From the NCBI GenBank assembly GCA_022316685.1, contig JAKJHU010000036.1:3359036-3423035 (forward strand): a stretch of 64,000 bases of DNA. The letters are read 5' to 3'. Below, piece by piece: positions 50,380 to 61,800 of this stretch. Position 1 is the stretch's first letter. Each line of letters begins with the position of its first letter. A program made the position numbers and the translations under genes. The notes beneath the pieces were generated by a model. The model saw only the letters and a list, made by a program, of their open reading frames with translations, was not told the origin of the DNA and made no database searches. Source of the stretch: Progne subis subis. Its lineage: Eukaryota; Chordata; Aves; Passeriformes; Hirundinidae.

Positions 50380-51084
50380 TATTTATGCTGACAATTAGAT
50401 ACAAAGTCCCAAGGAATGCTCAATAATGTAAATCATGTACGTGGAGGTCAGTGGTCAGACAGGCCCCTAATATACTCCTATCAGTAATTTTTATTCAAAT
50501 ACAGTGAGGTAGCACTCTGATATGATACAAACCAAGGTCTCCACCCTGTAAAGGGGGACCCTAAACATGTGTCTAGGAGGTAACCAAGAACTAGATTCAG
50601 TCACTGAGAACATAAGCCTTTATCAACATCTAAAATTCTCTGGAATTCATAACACTAAAGGAAAAAAAAATTCCAAGCCTTAATGTTTTAACAATACACT
50701 GAGAAACTGGTCAGAAGCTGAGCCTGAAAGTATGAGCCTGAAAGCACCTACTGAATCATTTTAGTTATGAAAGACTATTATAACACAAACTATATCAACA
50801 TAATTGTATCACTATCAGTAACTTTCAGCCTGGACTTGACTTATATAACAACAGCCTTTCAGTTAGTTCATAAGAATAAACTACACTGATTATAGGAAAT
50901 TATACTTCATAAGCAACCTCAAAATGATAAACATAAGGAAAGCAAAAGACAAAGATGGAAAGGAAATGCTATATTACGGACTTCTACTACCAACAGATGG
51001 ACTCAGGGGAAATTACACAAATCCAAATGTCATCTTAAAACATTGCCATAAAATAAGGAAAGAGATGTATTGTCTTAGACAAAA

Positions 51085-51300
51085 TAGTTGAGACTGGAAT
51101 GGACATCTGTAAGTCCCTAGTTCAAACACCCTTCCTCAAAAGTTGTGTCAACAGATTGCTCAGGGCCTTCTCCATTTGGGTTTTGAGCATGTCCAAGGAT
51201 GGAAACTGTTTGAATCTCTGTGTGATACACTACAGTATTTGACAAAATTCAGTCAAATAAGTGAGATTTCTTTTATATTTGAGTGGAATCTGGAATAAAA
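51085..51300 (+). mobile_element. CR1-type LINE 3' end fragment, old and diverged
   Basis: The sequence follows the widespread avian CR1 3' region in order: GACTGGAATGGACATCTG, AAGTCCCTAGTTCAAACACCC, a TTGCTCAGGGCCTT core, GGGTTTTGAGCATGTCCAAG, GATGGAAACT, TTTGACA and TTTGAGTGGAAT. Many substitutions show an old copy. The extreme 3' hairpin/octamer end of CR1 is not visible. The orientation is antisense to RIMS1, like the other two CR1 pieces. It is the best single indication that the DNA is avian (or at least sauropsid). Confidence 0.8.
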
Positions 51301-52482
51301 TTTCAGAGTATGATCGCCATCCCTCCTTAGAAATGAGCAGAAAAGCAAGTTTCCATATTTAAAATGGAAAAGCTCACACTTAGAAAGTTAAAACAAGCAG
51401 TTATTCAGATGAGATAGGAGAGAAATCTGCTATCTTTGCTATCCCTGGAGCTTGAGGTGATAATAGGAGACCACAACATCAGATAAGACAGACCGACAGG
51501 TTAGCATATACAAATAACAGAAATGTCAGGAAACAGTACCAGGAACTAAAAGGCAATGTAGACAAGCCTTTGGCATTTTCAGTATGAATACCAGCAAGAA
51601 ACTTTCAAGGTACAAACACAGAGAGTTAAACTAAGGAGCTAAAAGCTACTTCCAAAGACACAAAAAGCTTTCAGCTCACTGTACGGTCACCTGAAGACAA
51701 AGTAGGATTATAAGACTGTTGCTAAGTTCTGCCCCAGTCTTTTCTGACAGTTCTTATTTTATCTGTTCACCGTTCCTAAATGTGATTAAGTTGTTCAGCC
51801 AGAAGAAACGCTTTTTTTAAAAGCACACAGTGTACTACAACTTACTCCTTGCTACTCAGTGTTACCATCAACAGATGAAGACAAACTGAACACAGATTTT
51901 AAACACATATCTGAGCTCAAGAGAAAATTCATCTAGACAACAACTTTGTCAATTCTCATTTCTTTTCTACATAACACTCCCTTTCCCCATATATACCTGT
52001 CCTTAGTAACAATGAACTCTGGCAGATTTTTGATATTTATTAAGTGTAGTAAAAAATTGCACGTCTTTTGATGCTTTATAATGGTCTCCTCTGATTGTTA
52101 CAGAACTCGCTTTTCACTTCAATCCATCCACAGAAAACTGTTCTACATACAGACAAAAGAATGAAGTAATGACCAAAGGAGTACAGCTATCATCAAGAGA
52201 GTAGACTAGAACCTTTGAATTCTGCCAGTTCCAGGTGAAAGAGGGAAGAGAATGAAAAGGAAACTCATCAGCTGATGCTACCTGTAACCACCTCATCTAA
52301 GAATGCAAAAGGAAACATTGTAAAGCAAATGTAACCATGTATAAGACACTTCTCAGTTGGCAAAAAAAGACAGGCAAGGGGAAAAAAGTGTATGATTAAA
52401 AAGAGGAAAAGAGAGAGAAAAATACAGATTTTTTTTTTCCCCAAATCATGGCCATGTGCATAATATACAGAAAAGTCCTTAC

Positions 52483-53354
52483 CTTTTTCACTGACACTTT
52501 CACTTTCTATCTCCACATCTTCACAGCTAGTATATTCTGGTGTTGATGCCCCTTCTTCCTCTGAGCTACTAACTGACATCTGCCTTTTCTTTCCGCCTCT
52601 TTTTGCTCTATGAGGCTTTGGAGGGGATGGCCGCACTGATTCCGACTGGTCAGAGCTAAGGGAATCATTCCTTAGCATGGTCTCCATTTTCTCCCGCTTT
52701 GCTTTTCGCATGAGAATAGCAGAGCTAGGATCAAGGCGGCTCTGTTTTATAAAGGAATCGTGGTTCTTGTATTCTACGTGTTCTATAGGAACTGGACTAT
52801 GCCTGGGAGTTGGTAGGCTATGATTAGTTAATTGTTTAGAAACAGAAATTCTTACATCACCTGTTCTGTCTATAGAGTACGACCTCTGAGTTTCCACAAG
52901 AGATTTTCTGTCCTGAGTTCCCTGTAATTGTGAGCGTTTTCCTAATTTATTCTCAGGTACCTCCGCTTCCTCCATTTCTGTGTGTGGCAAAGCTACATCA
53001 CTGTGTCTTCTCTCATGTCGTGCTTTAGAAACTTTGGCGTGCATGCGCATCTGCTGCTCCTCAGGGTGTGGTTTTACAGGATATCTTGCCAGATTGGGGT
53101 CACTCCTGTAACGGGTATGATATTCATCTTCCTTCCTTTGTTTTTCATCATCAGGCACTTTGCCCTCCTCAAGTTTCTCTGGCAAGTCTGGGTAATCCTG
53201 TGACTTGCCTTTCTCCAGCCTTCTACCTTCATGCCGCTCTTTACGCTCCCTGTCATCTGTTGGTCCTTCTTTTTGAAGTGAGGATTTTGGCACACGCTTA
53301 CGCTCACTCTTTACACCTTTGCCATTCTGGTCAGAAACCAATACTGCCTTCTTC
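52483..53354 (-). CDS. RIMS1: RIMS1 window exon 2: long linker between zinc finger and PDZ, with PKA site
   Basis: This is the largest exon (872 nt), entered in phase 2 (one base completes an Arg) and left in phase 1 (AAAAAG|GTAAGG), covering residues 113-403. It encodes a probably disordered, highly charged linker. Recognisable blocks are RYRSDPNLARYPVKP, the RRHSDVALP segment, KREKMETMLRNDSLSSDQSE, RPSPPKPHR, SVSSSEEEG and STPEYTSCEDVEIESESVSE. The serine codon of RRHSD is at 53000-53002; RRxS is a protein kinase A consensus and corresponds, to my knowledge, to the rat RIM1-alpha Ser413 site. Between these conserved blocks the sequence diverges strongly from mammals (see findings). The open frame runs on past the donor to 52268, but that extension is hydrophobic intronic read-through. 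Confidence 0.97.
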
Positions 53355-55555
53355 CTACAAATGAAAAGGAGTACATCAATATGAAGAATTGAATGGAAAA
53401 TAGAAATACTTGCATACAGTTATGGAAAACAAATTCAAAACCGGGATAATCTATGGCAAAACAAAATATACTGTTTAAACACAAATTAAATCCTTCCATC
53501 TTAATTTTATTTTCCAACAGCAAACAACTTCCAGAGTCCACAAAAACATAAATTATGAATGGTCCAATTAATGAGTAAGATTAAAAAAAAAAAAAATTGA
53601 CATGGATAGAGATAATTTCCCCACGTAAGACCCAGAGTTGTCTTTGTAGTAACTGCAGCATTATGACAGAGTACTGGAGTTTGTTCTCCATTTTTCTGGC
53701 AGCAGTCATGAGAGTTACAGACTAACCACACAATTCACTTCAAGTGCCCTGACAGCATAGATATAAATACCACCAAATGGAGCATCTACCACAATAATAT
53801 TACAGAAAGAAGTAATATAGATATTTAAAAAATGCAAAAGATAATATATCCAGAAATAATATTTAAACTAGTTTGATTTATCTTGTTGAAACTCTAATAA
53901 GCAATGCCCATTTCATAAGCATGTAAAGGAAAGCAAATTGATTCCTTGAGACAAATTAAATGGTATTCCTTTCCCCAGTAATAAAAGAGGGTAAGTTAAT
54001 TTCTCTATGCAGACACAAGTAGAAAACAATAAATAATGAGGCTGCATGATTTTTTTTTTCCTCTTTCATATTCTGCTTTGGGAAAATAAACAAGCCAAAT
54101 AATCATAAAATTCCCATGTGCTGGATATTTTTATTTCTCTCATCATTCCAGTTGCCCTTTCATTTAGCAGTTCACATATGAATCCATTGATTTTGAAGAA
54201 GGATGAACACACTCTACAGCATACTTGAGAAAAAAGCACACTGGGACAAAGGCACTAGGACTTTGTTTTGTGTCACTGAATCCTCCACAATGGACACATC
54301 TTTGGATTACATATCAAAGACTCTCACAAAGAACAAAGTTGGACATCATCCACATTAAGCTCCCATCTCTTCCTTTTTTTCCCCCCATCTCCCATTCCTC
54401 CTGAGTTTTTGGCAATTAATGGGACCTGCACTTATAATAGATGGTCTTCAATCAGAACGCTTAGAAATTCATTTTAAATTCTCAGTGATAAGTAAAGAAC
54501 ACGAATTTTGTATAATTAATATGAACATCTCACTTTGGGACAGCAAAGTAGAAATATAAAGTGTGTTGCTGCCCTGAAAATTACAACTGGTCTGGGGTCC
54601 TTCCCTGTTTTGGGGTACAAAATTCAACAGAAATAGGAGAGGGCATCGTGTTCATTTACACAATACATATGCAGAACATTAATCTGAACTTGATACAGTT
54701 AAACCCAGGCTGATCTCACCCACACAGTAAGTTACTAGCCACTGCTCATCATCCATTTTCAGCCCCAAAAGCTAGGGGAAAAAAAAAAAATCATCAACCA
54801 TTCTGACCAGAATCTGAAGAATCCTCTACGGCAGACACCTGTTTTGTTGTCACAGGCTCCTTCCTCAACTGCTCTGCCATCAGCCAAAAGAACAGAAACT
54901 GTTTCACAGCATTAGCCTCTCTTGATTTGCTATTCCTCAACCCATTCACCACATGGAATGCAGCTCAGGAATTACCTCATTTTCCCACTTTAAATAGTTT
55001 GCTTCTGGTTGCTATATTCCTTCAAACAGCTTGCTCTGAATTCAAGATAGTACTACTGCTGTACTACATGAGTGTTAACTTCGCACATGTAAATGAGGTG
55101 TTTTAACCGTATTATTTTTACCAATAAAGTTGGATATATCATTGATGAAGAGATAAAACGTAAGGTTATCTGAAAGAATTCCACAGGGTGTGTTTTCTGA
55201 TTGCTTAGGTGTGGATTTTTCAGGAGAGTGTTGCTTTAAAAATTCAAGAAATCTAAAGGCTTGCTCTTTGTTTAATACTTTAAAATACCAGTCAAATTTA
55301 AAATTTAAAAGTGACCTACAACGCTATATTAAAAGTGTACACCAAAATGCATTGAATTATATGGGAATATCCATAAAATACATTTTTTCCTTGTTTTTGT
55401 TGCACAGACCAAAATAGATGATGTGTTTGCTAGCAAAAATTTATCCTTCCCTGGTCAATAAATTTACTTTTTGTTTTTGCATAGTAGTAAACATATAGAA
55501 GGTCCAGTGAACTAGCATTTATAATTGTAGGCTCTATCTAGACAGAAAGTATTAC
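53355..55555 (-). other. RIMS1: RIMS1 intron between window exons 1 and 2
   Basis: This is a 2.2-kb intron with donor GTAATA and acceptor TTTGTAG. It contains an A-rich run near 53582-53597, a T/C-rich run near 54375-54390 and otherwise unremarkable AT-rich sequence. I see no gene or recognisable repeat. Confidence 0.85.
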
Positions 55556-55893
55556 CTCTCTTTTGGAGGTTCACTTCTAGACCTTGAAGCTTGCTTTTGG
55601 TCCGGGCCCATCGCTGGCTGCGACACTTCTGCTCCTTTCCTGCGGTCGGGTTGCGCACTGGAAGAGATTTCCTGTGATGAGGCAGCTGCTGTACTTAAAG
55701 GAGTCTGTGACCTCGATCGCTCTTGAAGCCTTGCTTTCTTTTCTCTCGGTGCATCCGAGCTTGCGCCAGTTGCCGTATCACTCAGCGTTCCGTCCTGACT
55801 GGGTGAGGGCTGTGGTCCACTTCCAAAAAACCACGCTCCGGACTTCGTTAGGATTTCTTGCTGCTTTCGACATAAATTGCATACCCACATAAC
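55556..55893 (-). CDS. RIMS1: RIMS1 window exon 1: end of zinc finger, SGAWF motif, linker
   Basis: This 338-nt exon starts in phase 0 (acceptor CTAG|GTT) and ends in phase 2 (GAGAG|GTAATA), coding residues 1-112. It opens VMWVCNLCRKQQEILTKSG, supplying the last CxxC pair of the FYVE-like zinc finger that contacts Munc13. The SGAWFF motif (about residues 19-24) follows; in the RIM/rabphilin family this motif packs against Rab3. The rest is a low-complexity charged and serine-rich linker with REKKARLQERSRSQTPLST and an RSRSEPP end, all closely like mammalian RIM1. The zinc finger is incomplete because its first cysteines come from exons outside the window. The methionine at 55890 is internal and is not a translation start. 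Confidence 0.96.
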
Positions 55894-58800
55894 CTAGTTG
55901 AAGACAACAAGAAGAGTCAGTGCAGCTACCTCCCGGAGCTTGGAATGCACGCTCACTACTGCAGAGCAGGTAGGACCCCTGGCTCTCTGAACTAGTGAGG
56001 CTGGTGCTCATGACAGGACCCAGAACATGCTTCTCCACTGGCTAGAGCCAAGCATCCCGCAGGCACATGCGAGCTTCTCCAAAATGTGTTGTCAATATAC
56101 ATCTCTCCTACCTGTGGCAATCCTCCCTCAGCACAGCCCTAGTTCTCCTCTGAACAGACACCAACAACATGACCAGTGCTTGTTGGGGGTTGGATGCAGC
56201 GGGGGGTGGGTTGGGTTTTTTCCACTGGTGTGGATCACTGTCAGGACAGACGAGCCCACCAGGCTGTAAACAGGACTTGCACCTCAGGGGCCAGTGTCCT
56301 ACCCAGCTAACTCCCAACTTCCGTAGTCACACAAAACTGACACAGTGTTTTCTTGTGGTTAAATTCTCTCACATTAAATAACTCCACATTATCCTGCAAA
56401 TAAATTCATTATGTACCTTGGACGATTTTAGCTACACCTACTGCAACTACTTAGAGGTGTAAAGTAAAACTGTAAGAACTCTAACAGAAAACTAAATATA
56501 CCAATGAAAAGAATGCAAAAGTACCATATTTTGTACTACTTGCAAATTATCGTCATTATCTCTCTGAGTTATAGCTGCAAATAATAAGTTAACAAACCTG
56601 TGTCCCTGTAAATCACAGTTAAGCTGTGTGCATAGATTGTGGTGCCCAGGATTTTTTTTTAAAAATGTGGGGGTTAATTTCTTACACACAGATACACAGG
56701 AGCACACACATTAAAGCAAGACTTTATGTTTCCAGACTGTATACTGTAGAGACAGTCTTATGTACAGGAGCAACTCACCAGAAAAAAATAAATGGTAATC
56801 AAGACTAAACTATGTGAAAATGTAATTAAAAAAATTAAGACAAAGGAAAAAGCAGTTTTCAGAAAGAAGAAAAACTAGGCAAAATGCATGAAGGATATAG
56901 AAGAGAGAGGATTTTTGCCAGAAATAAAAATAGAGATGAGAGGAAACAAAGCTGATTATTATTAAGGAAAATGGTGAAGAAAATCTCTTAATTTAATATG
57001 GAATTAAATATGGAATGTATATAGGAACGGGTAAAATTGCAATGAGGCTAAGAAGGATGACAAAAGTTGGAAGGGAAAATATGCTGTAGAAGCATGATGT
57101 AACAGTCACAAAATTATACAGTGCTTAAAATTAAGAAAAAGAGGAAAAAAACACTTCATGGAAGAAATTGAAACAGGACAAAATTCTGTTACTGAGCTCT
57201 CTTGGTCTCTGGCCTGTGGAGATAGTGGCTTACAAGGCACAATGAAAACTTTAGGCGTTTTACATATTTAAAATAATTAACATTTATTTAAAACACTCTA
57301 GAATAGACTATCTTTTTAGGTCTGAAAACTACATCAGAACTTCCAAGAGCATTTCTGCACTGTTTGACCAAACCACACAGAGAAGACATCCAACTCTTTA
57401 CCCTCTGTCAGGATTGCTGATTTTATCAAAAGATGACTGGTCTATTTCTTCTATTTAAGAAGGAAAATAAAGTATCTACTAATACATTAATTTAAAAAGA
57501 CCCAACCTTTATCAAAAGCTACAGTTATTCCAGCAGGGGAATAAACATATCATGATGAAAACAAATAACACGCAGTAGGATAATAGAAACAGAAACTTTG
57601 ACAGAGATAAATGCTAAACCTTAAAAAAAAAAAAACAAAACAAAAAAGCCCTTTATTCCAAAACATCTAATTTATTCCATCTAGTCCACCTCAAAAACCA
57701 GCAATTAAGTTTATTAGACCACCTGTTCTAAATAGAACAGACTTTTAGTCGATCAGATTATTATTACAGGTATTCAAAAAAACCAGCAAGACTAAAAGGA
57801 AAAGAAGCCACATTTTAAAATACTTTTATAGGATCTGCCACAGTTGTTAGCTTAGTTAGAGTATTAGACAGCAAGAGTATGCATGCAAATGCATCTGTGT
57901 ATAAAATCTATGTCAATGCTATAAACCAAAGTCAGTAAAAAAGACTGTCATTACCTGTATTTTATCAGTTTCCAAGAAACGTTGAAAAAAGTGTTAATAA
58001 ATAATTAATCAACTAGTGTTTGTTTAAAGGATAAGGAATACTAAATTAAAAGTAAATGATCCTAATTAAATTGCATACATATGTATGTATGCAAGCCCAG
58101 TAACATACTTCCTTTACAACTTAATGTATTCAATAATTTTAAGTATGCATAAATTATGTAATAAAATTCAAGAAAATACTGTTAATGTACATAATTACAT
58201 TTGATACTGTAATTAATTTTATGCAAAATATTATGAGATACAAACAAATAAGAATAGCTAATGCACAAAGAGACTCTGAAAAATACAAAATACTGAAAGA
58301 AGAAATACTAGACAAGTAAATACATACCCATTTTCTTACAGCTATTTTTAAACTTGGCATCTCGGACACAATACGTACCAGTCACCACAGATTATACACA
58401 TAGGAAATCCGTATTATACTCACATAGAAGCTATACTACCATCCCTGTTTAGGAATCTCTTCAGGAATTAAAAAATGCTACAGATGCCTTGAGATCTATT
58501 TGGTCCAAAAGGAATAAAAATAAAAGCTCTTCTTTAAGAGGGAAAAAAAAAATCAAAAATTGAGGTGACAGAAGAGTTTCAGTGACAAAACTGTATATTG
58601 AAAAACATTTTTAGAGAAATATGTGGAGCAAGCAATTTAGCAGCATGCAGGAATTATATCCTGATTGAATATACTGGGATGTGGTCCAAACTAATCTAAA
58701 CTAAAGCAGGTCTGTGTAATAACTTATCTTAACAATCCACAGATGTTAGGCAACCAAACAAATGCTCTGATGAAGGATTACAGTTCTCTAATGTGGCTTC

Positions 58801-61800
58801 TGGACCTCCACGCGATGCATCAGTAAAATGAAGAATGTTAGACCATTTTACTCTGGCCTGTCACTTAAAAATAGTTTCTGTTTACTCTCCTCTGGACAGT
58901 GAGCTCTGATGAAGCGCTACATTAAGTCATTCAAGACATACAGAGTCTGGTTTTTGTTTCTGGGTTTGTTTCTGGTTTATTGCATCCTTGCACACGTCAA
59001 TGCAATTTCACACGTGAAGCTATAATTAAAGAGAACCAGTAAAAGGGTGTTGTTCATTCAAAGGGTTCATATGCATGGCTCTGGAAAAAGGTGCATTTTC
59101 ACAGCATAGCAAAGGGTTCTGGGCTTTACTGCTACATAACAAAAAAGACCAGTGGCACACACAGGACTCAGCACAGGTGGGTCAACAGTTCCCACAGAGA
59201 TTCATGTGGAAACTTCACAGGCTGTGTGAAAACATGCTAGAAGGATCCCATGCTTGCCTTCATGTGGAATACAGAGTATTTCATTCACAGAAAAAATATT
59301 CCTCAAACTTACTCTTACAGGTACTGCTGAATGTGATCCGCAATGAGGAGGAACAGTATTCCTGTACTAACACAACATGAAATTCCAACTTGAAAGAGCC
59401 CATAGTAAGTAATATATATATATATTAACTATACGCACAGAAAAAGCATTTTCAGTTACAAAAATAAGAACAATTCTACATAATTCTGTATTTTAAACCC
59501 GCATTTTAGAATGCAGAAAAAAGGCGTTTTTTTCAAATTCAGATTTGGAAACTTCCAAACATGCACTGAGAGGCTAAAGTCACATTGTGGGGGGCACAAA
59601 AGTTATACCAAATTTATGTGACACATGCCAGGCAAAACTCTGACTGAGATCAGAGCAAGTTCCCCAAATCCTTCACCCAAGCCCAGATTCTGAGGAGGGT
59701 CCATAAGGAGCACATTCCTTTATGCTTCCTGAGTTTAGAAATAGAAATCTCACAGTTAGGATGACTCCCATGCATCCTGCTTCATCCCTATGCAGCAAAT
59801 TTGGTAACAAGCATGCTAACAGAACAGGCCACAAGCTGTTCCTTACTGAACTTTCACACTCTCTTAATTATTTCCCTTCTGAAGGGAGTACACACAACAT
59901 TTTTTCAGGTTATTGATTTAATTTACATTCCGCCTACACATTTTTGGAAGACACTAGTTATTTCAGACAGATCTAATTAGGTAGACCCTCTTCACTGCCT
60001 GAGGCACCATAAACTTCAGCAGATCTCTGCCACCACCCTGCAAGTTGTCTCTTGAAAGTCAAAGAGAAGAAACTATAACAATTAGCTCCTGCAAAATTTT
60101 CATTCACAAAATTAAGTTAGATTACGTATCAACTAATATTTCTGAGATAACATTAAAAACATGCAACAAACTGTGAAATTATTATAGAGCAGTGCATTTA
60201 TCTCTTCTGCTATATCAAAATGATTTCTGTAATAAAAACCTAGCTAAAATGTTGCAATTGCTTCACTCCATTAAAATATAAATAAATAAAGCTGAAAATC
60301 TACTTGAATGCTTACATTAGTCCAAAATCTTAATAAACAAGCAACTCTGCCTTTCTAATGAAAGTGTACTCATGAGTCCAAGTTTCCATTAAACATATTT
60401 TCAAAATGTACAGACAGCTGGGTGCATCCAATAGCTCCTGCTCAGCAAAAGGGAAGGTCCTCTCCCCAATTCCCTCCTCCTTTATTCTCCTTTCTTCTTA
60501 TCTGGGTTGGTTCTCTCCCTTTCCTGCTCAGCAGGAAGGTTCTCTGTGCCACATACACACTTGTACACCGTTCCTTGATGGTCAGGTTCTCCCAGGAGCC
60601 ACTTGTACTTAAAAACACTGCAGAAACTTATCTGTATTTTCTTAAACTGGTTTCATTCTCTGTCACATCTATTTTTTCATGGAGGGAATGAGGAGTAGTG
60701 AAATCATGTGACCAGAAACAGAGGCAAATGGGGATAAAGGTTTGTTTTGCCTACAACACAGTCTCAGCATCTCCCATTAAATTACATCTTGAAATAACAC
60801 CAATACTGGCACAGTAGACTTACACAGAAACATTTTTGAGCACTGAAGCCAAATGACACAAAATAATCATTATTTGTGCAAGGATCTTTGCTGTACTTCA
60901 AAGCAAGGTGACTCCAAGCAAGTTGCTACCTGGAGATGCACCACAGAACACTCCAATTCCCCACCTCCCAGGAAAAAATGATAAGAAAATGCTAAAGGCA
61001 GAAGACCAAGAGTGTGCCACGTAGCCTTGTGTCAGTTCACTCACACCAATACTCTAAAACTGAGGAAACATCCCAGATTACATTTAATTTATTAGTAAAG
61101 AAGTAGTCATAATTCATTAGTAAATAAGTAGTCAAGGAGTCTAGGTTCTGATTTTTCTAAAGCCTCTCGTCTAGACCAAAGGGTTCAACAGGGCCATGCA
61201 GTTCTCTACTGCTCACCTCTCCAACCAGGGAGAGGACCACTTCACCCATGCTGATGGTCACCAGATATACAGGGCTCATCTATGTCAGGGCGGTGACAAT
61301 AAAGCCATTTTAATTTAGTACCCTCTTTTCTTCTGTTCTCCCATCCCTATGGAATATACTTATTCCAGAGCAGATTTTCTTCAGAACTTAGGTTTTCAGC
61401 TAGATATTTTTATTCCAGTTTGTCAAGAAAAGGAAGATTTTGCAGACAGCTGATTGTGTTCTTCCCTATTTTCTGCCTGCACCCTACAATAATGTGCTAT
61501 GCCACTGGACAAATGCAATCAAATTTTGCACAGGCATGGAAGTTTCCAGGTGGTTATAGCCTTAAAAGTTACATAAAGCATGCAGTTCTATAAAAGCCCT
61601 ATAAATATTTCATTAGTGCAATCTTTTTTGGCATCACAGAATCGACACGGCAATTCAACCGCAAGACATGCTCATAGCAAATGAGGCTGCTCATGGAACT
61701 ACCTGCTGCTTTCAAGCCTGTAGTGTCATTTACAAGCTTGACTAAGAGCTTCCAGGAGGGATGCTTAGAAGTCTGCCTTACCAGAATTTTCCACTTGCAC

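Larger units (their letters stand above)
27302..52482 (-). other. RIMS1: RIMS1 25-kb intron between window exons 2 and 3
   Basis: This is the longest complete intron here, with donor GTAAGG and acceptor ATTCTTCCAG. It carries a CR1 3' fragment (51085-51300), an AC repeat (50329-50369), a 39-nt poly(A) tract (46577-46615), a possible CTCF-like motif (44454-44467), a CR1 reverse-transcriptase remnant (39350-39800), a short perfect inverted repeat (39306-39334), T/TTTTG tracts (32096-32181 and 32929-33055), an AT repeat (31373-31404) and a pyrimidine-biased stretch (28620-29070). In RIM2 additional alternative exons occupy the equivalent position; I looked for matching peptide text on the minus strand and did not find it. 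Several 100-130-codon open frames here have no recognisable similarity and no flanking splice evidence. Confidence 0.85.

Noticed and set aside
52268..52482. Continuation of the long exon-2 open frame past the donor site
   Set aside because: It becomes a hydrophobic, phenylalanine-rich translation right after a clean AAG|GTAAGG donor, and the phase fits the next exon only if spliced there.
55890..55893. ATG at 55890 as a translation start
   Set aside because: It is the internal Met of VMWVCNLC, preceded by an acceptor AG and a valine codon; RIM1 has further N-terminal exons upstream.
59075..59380. 101-codon plus-strand open frame
   Set aside because: No recognisable domain or family text and no transcript features; treated as chance.
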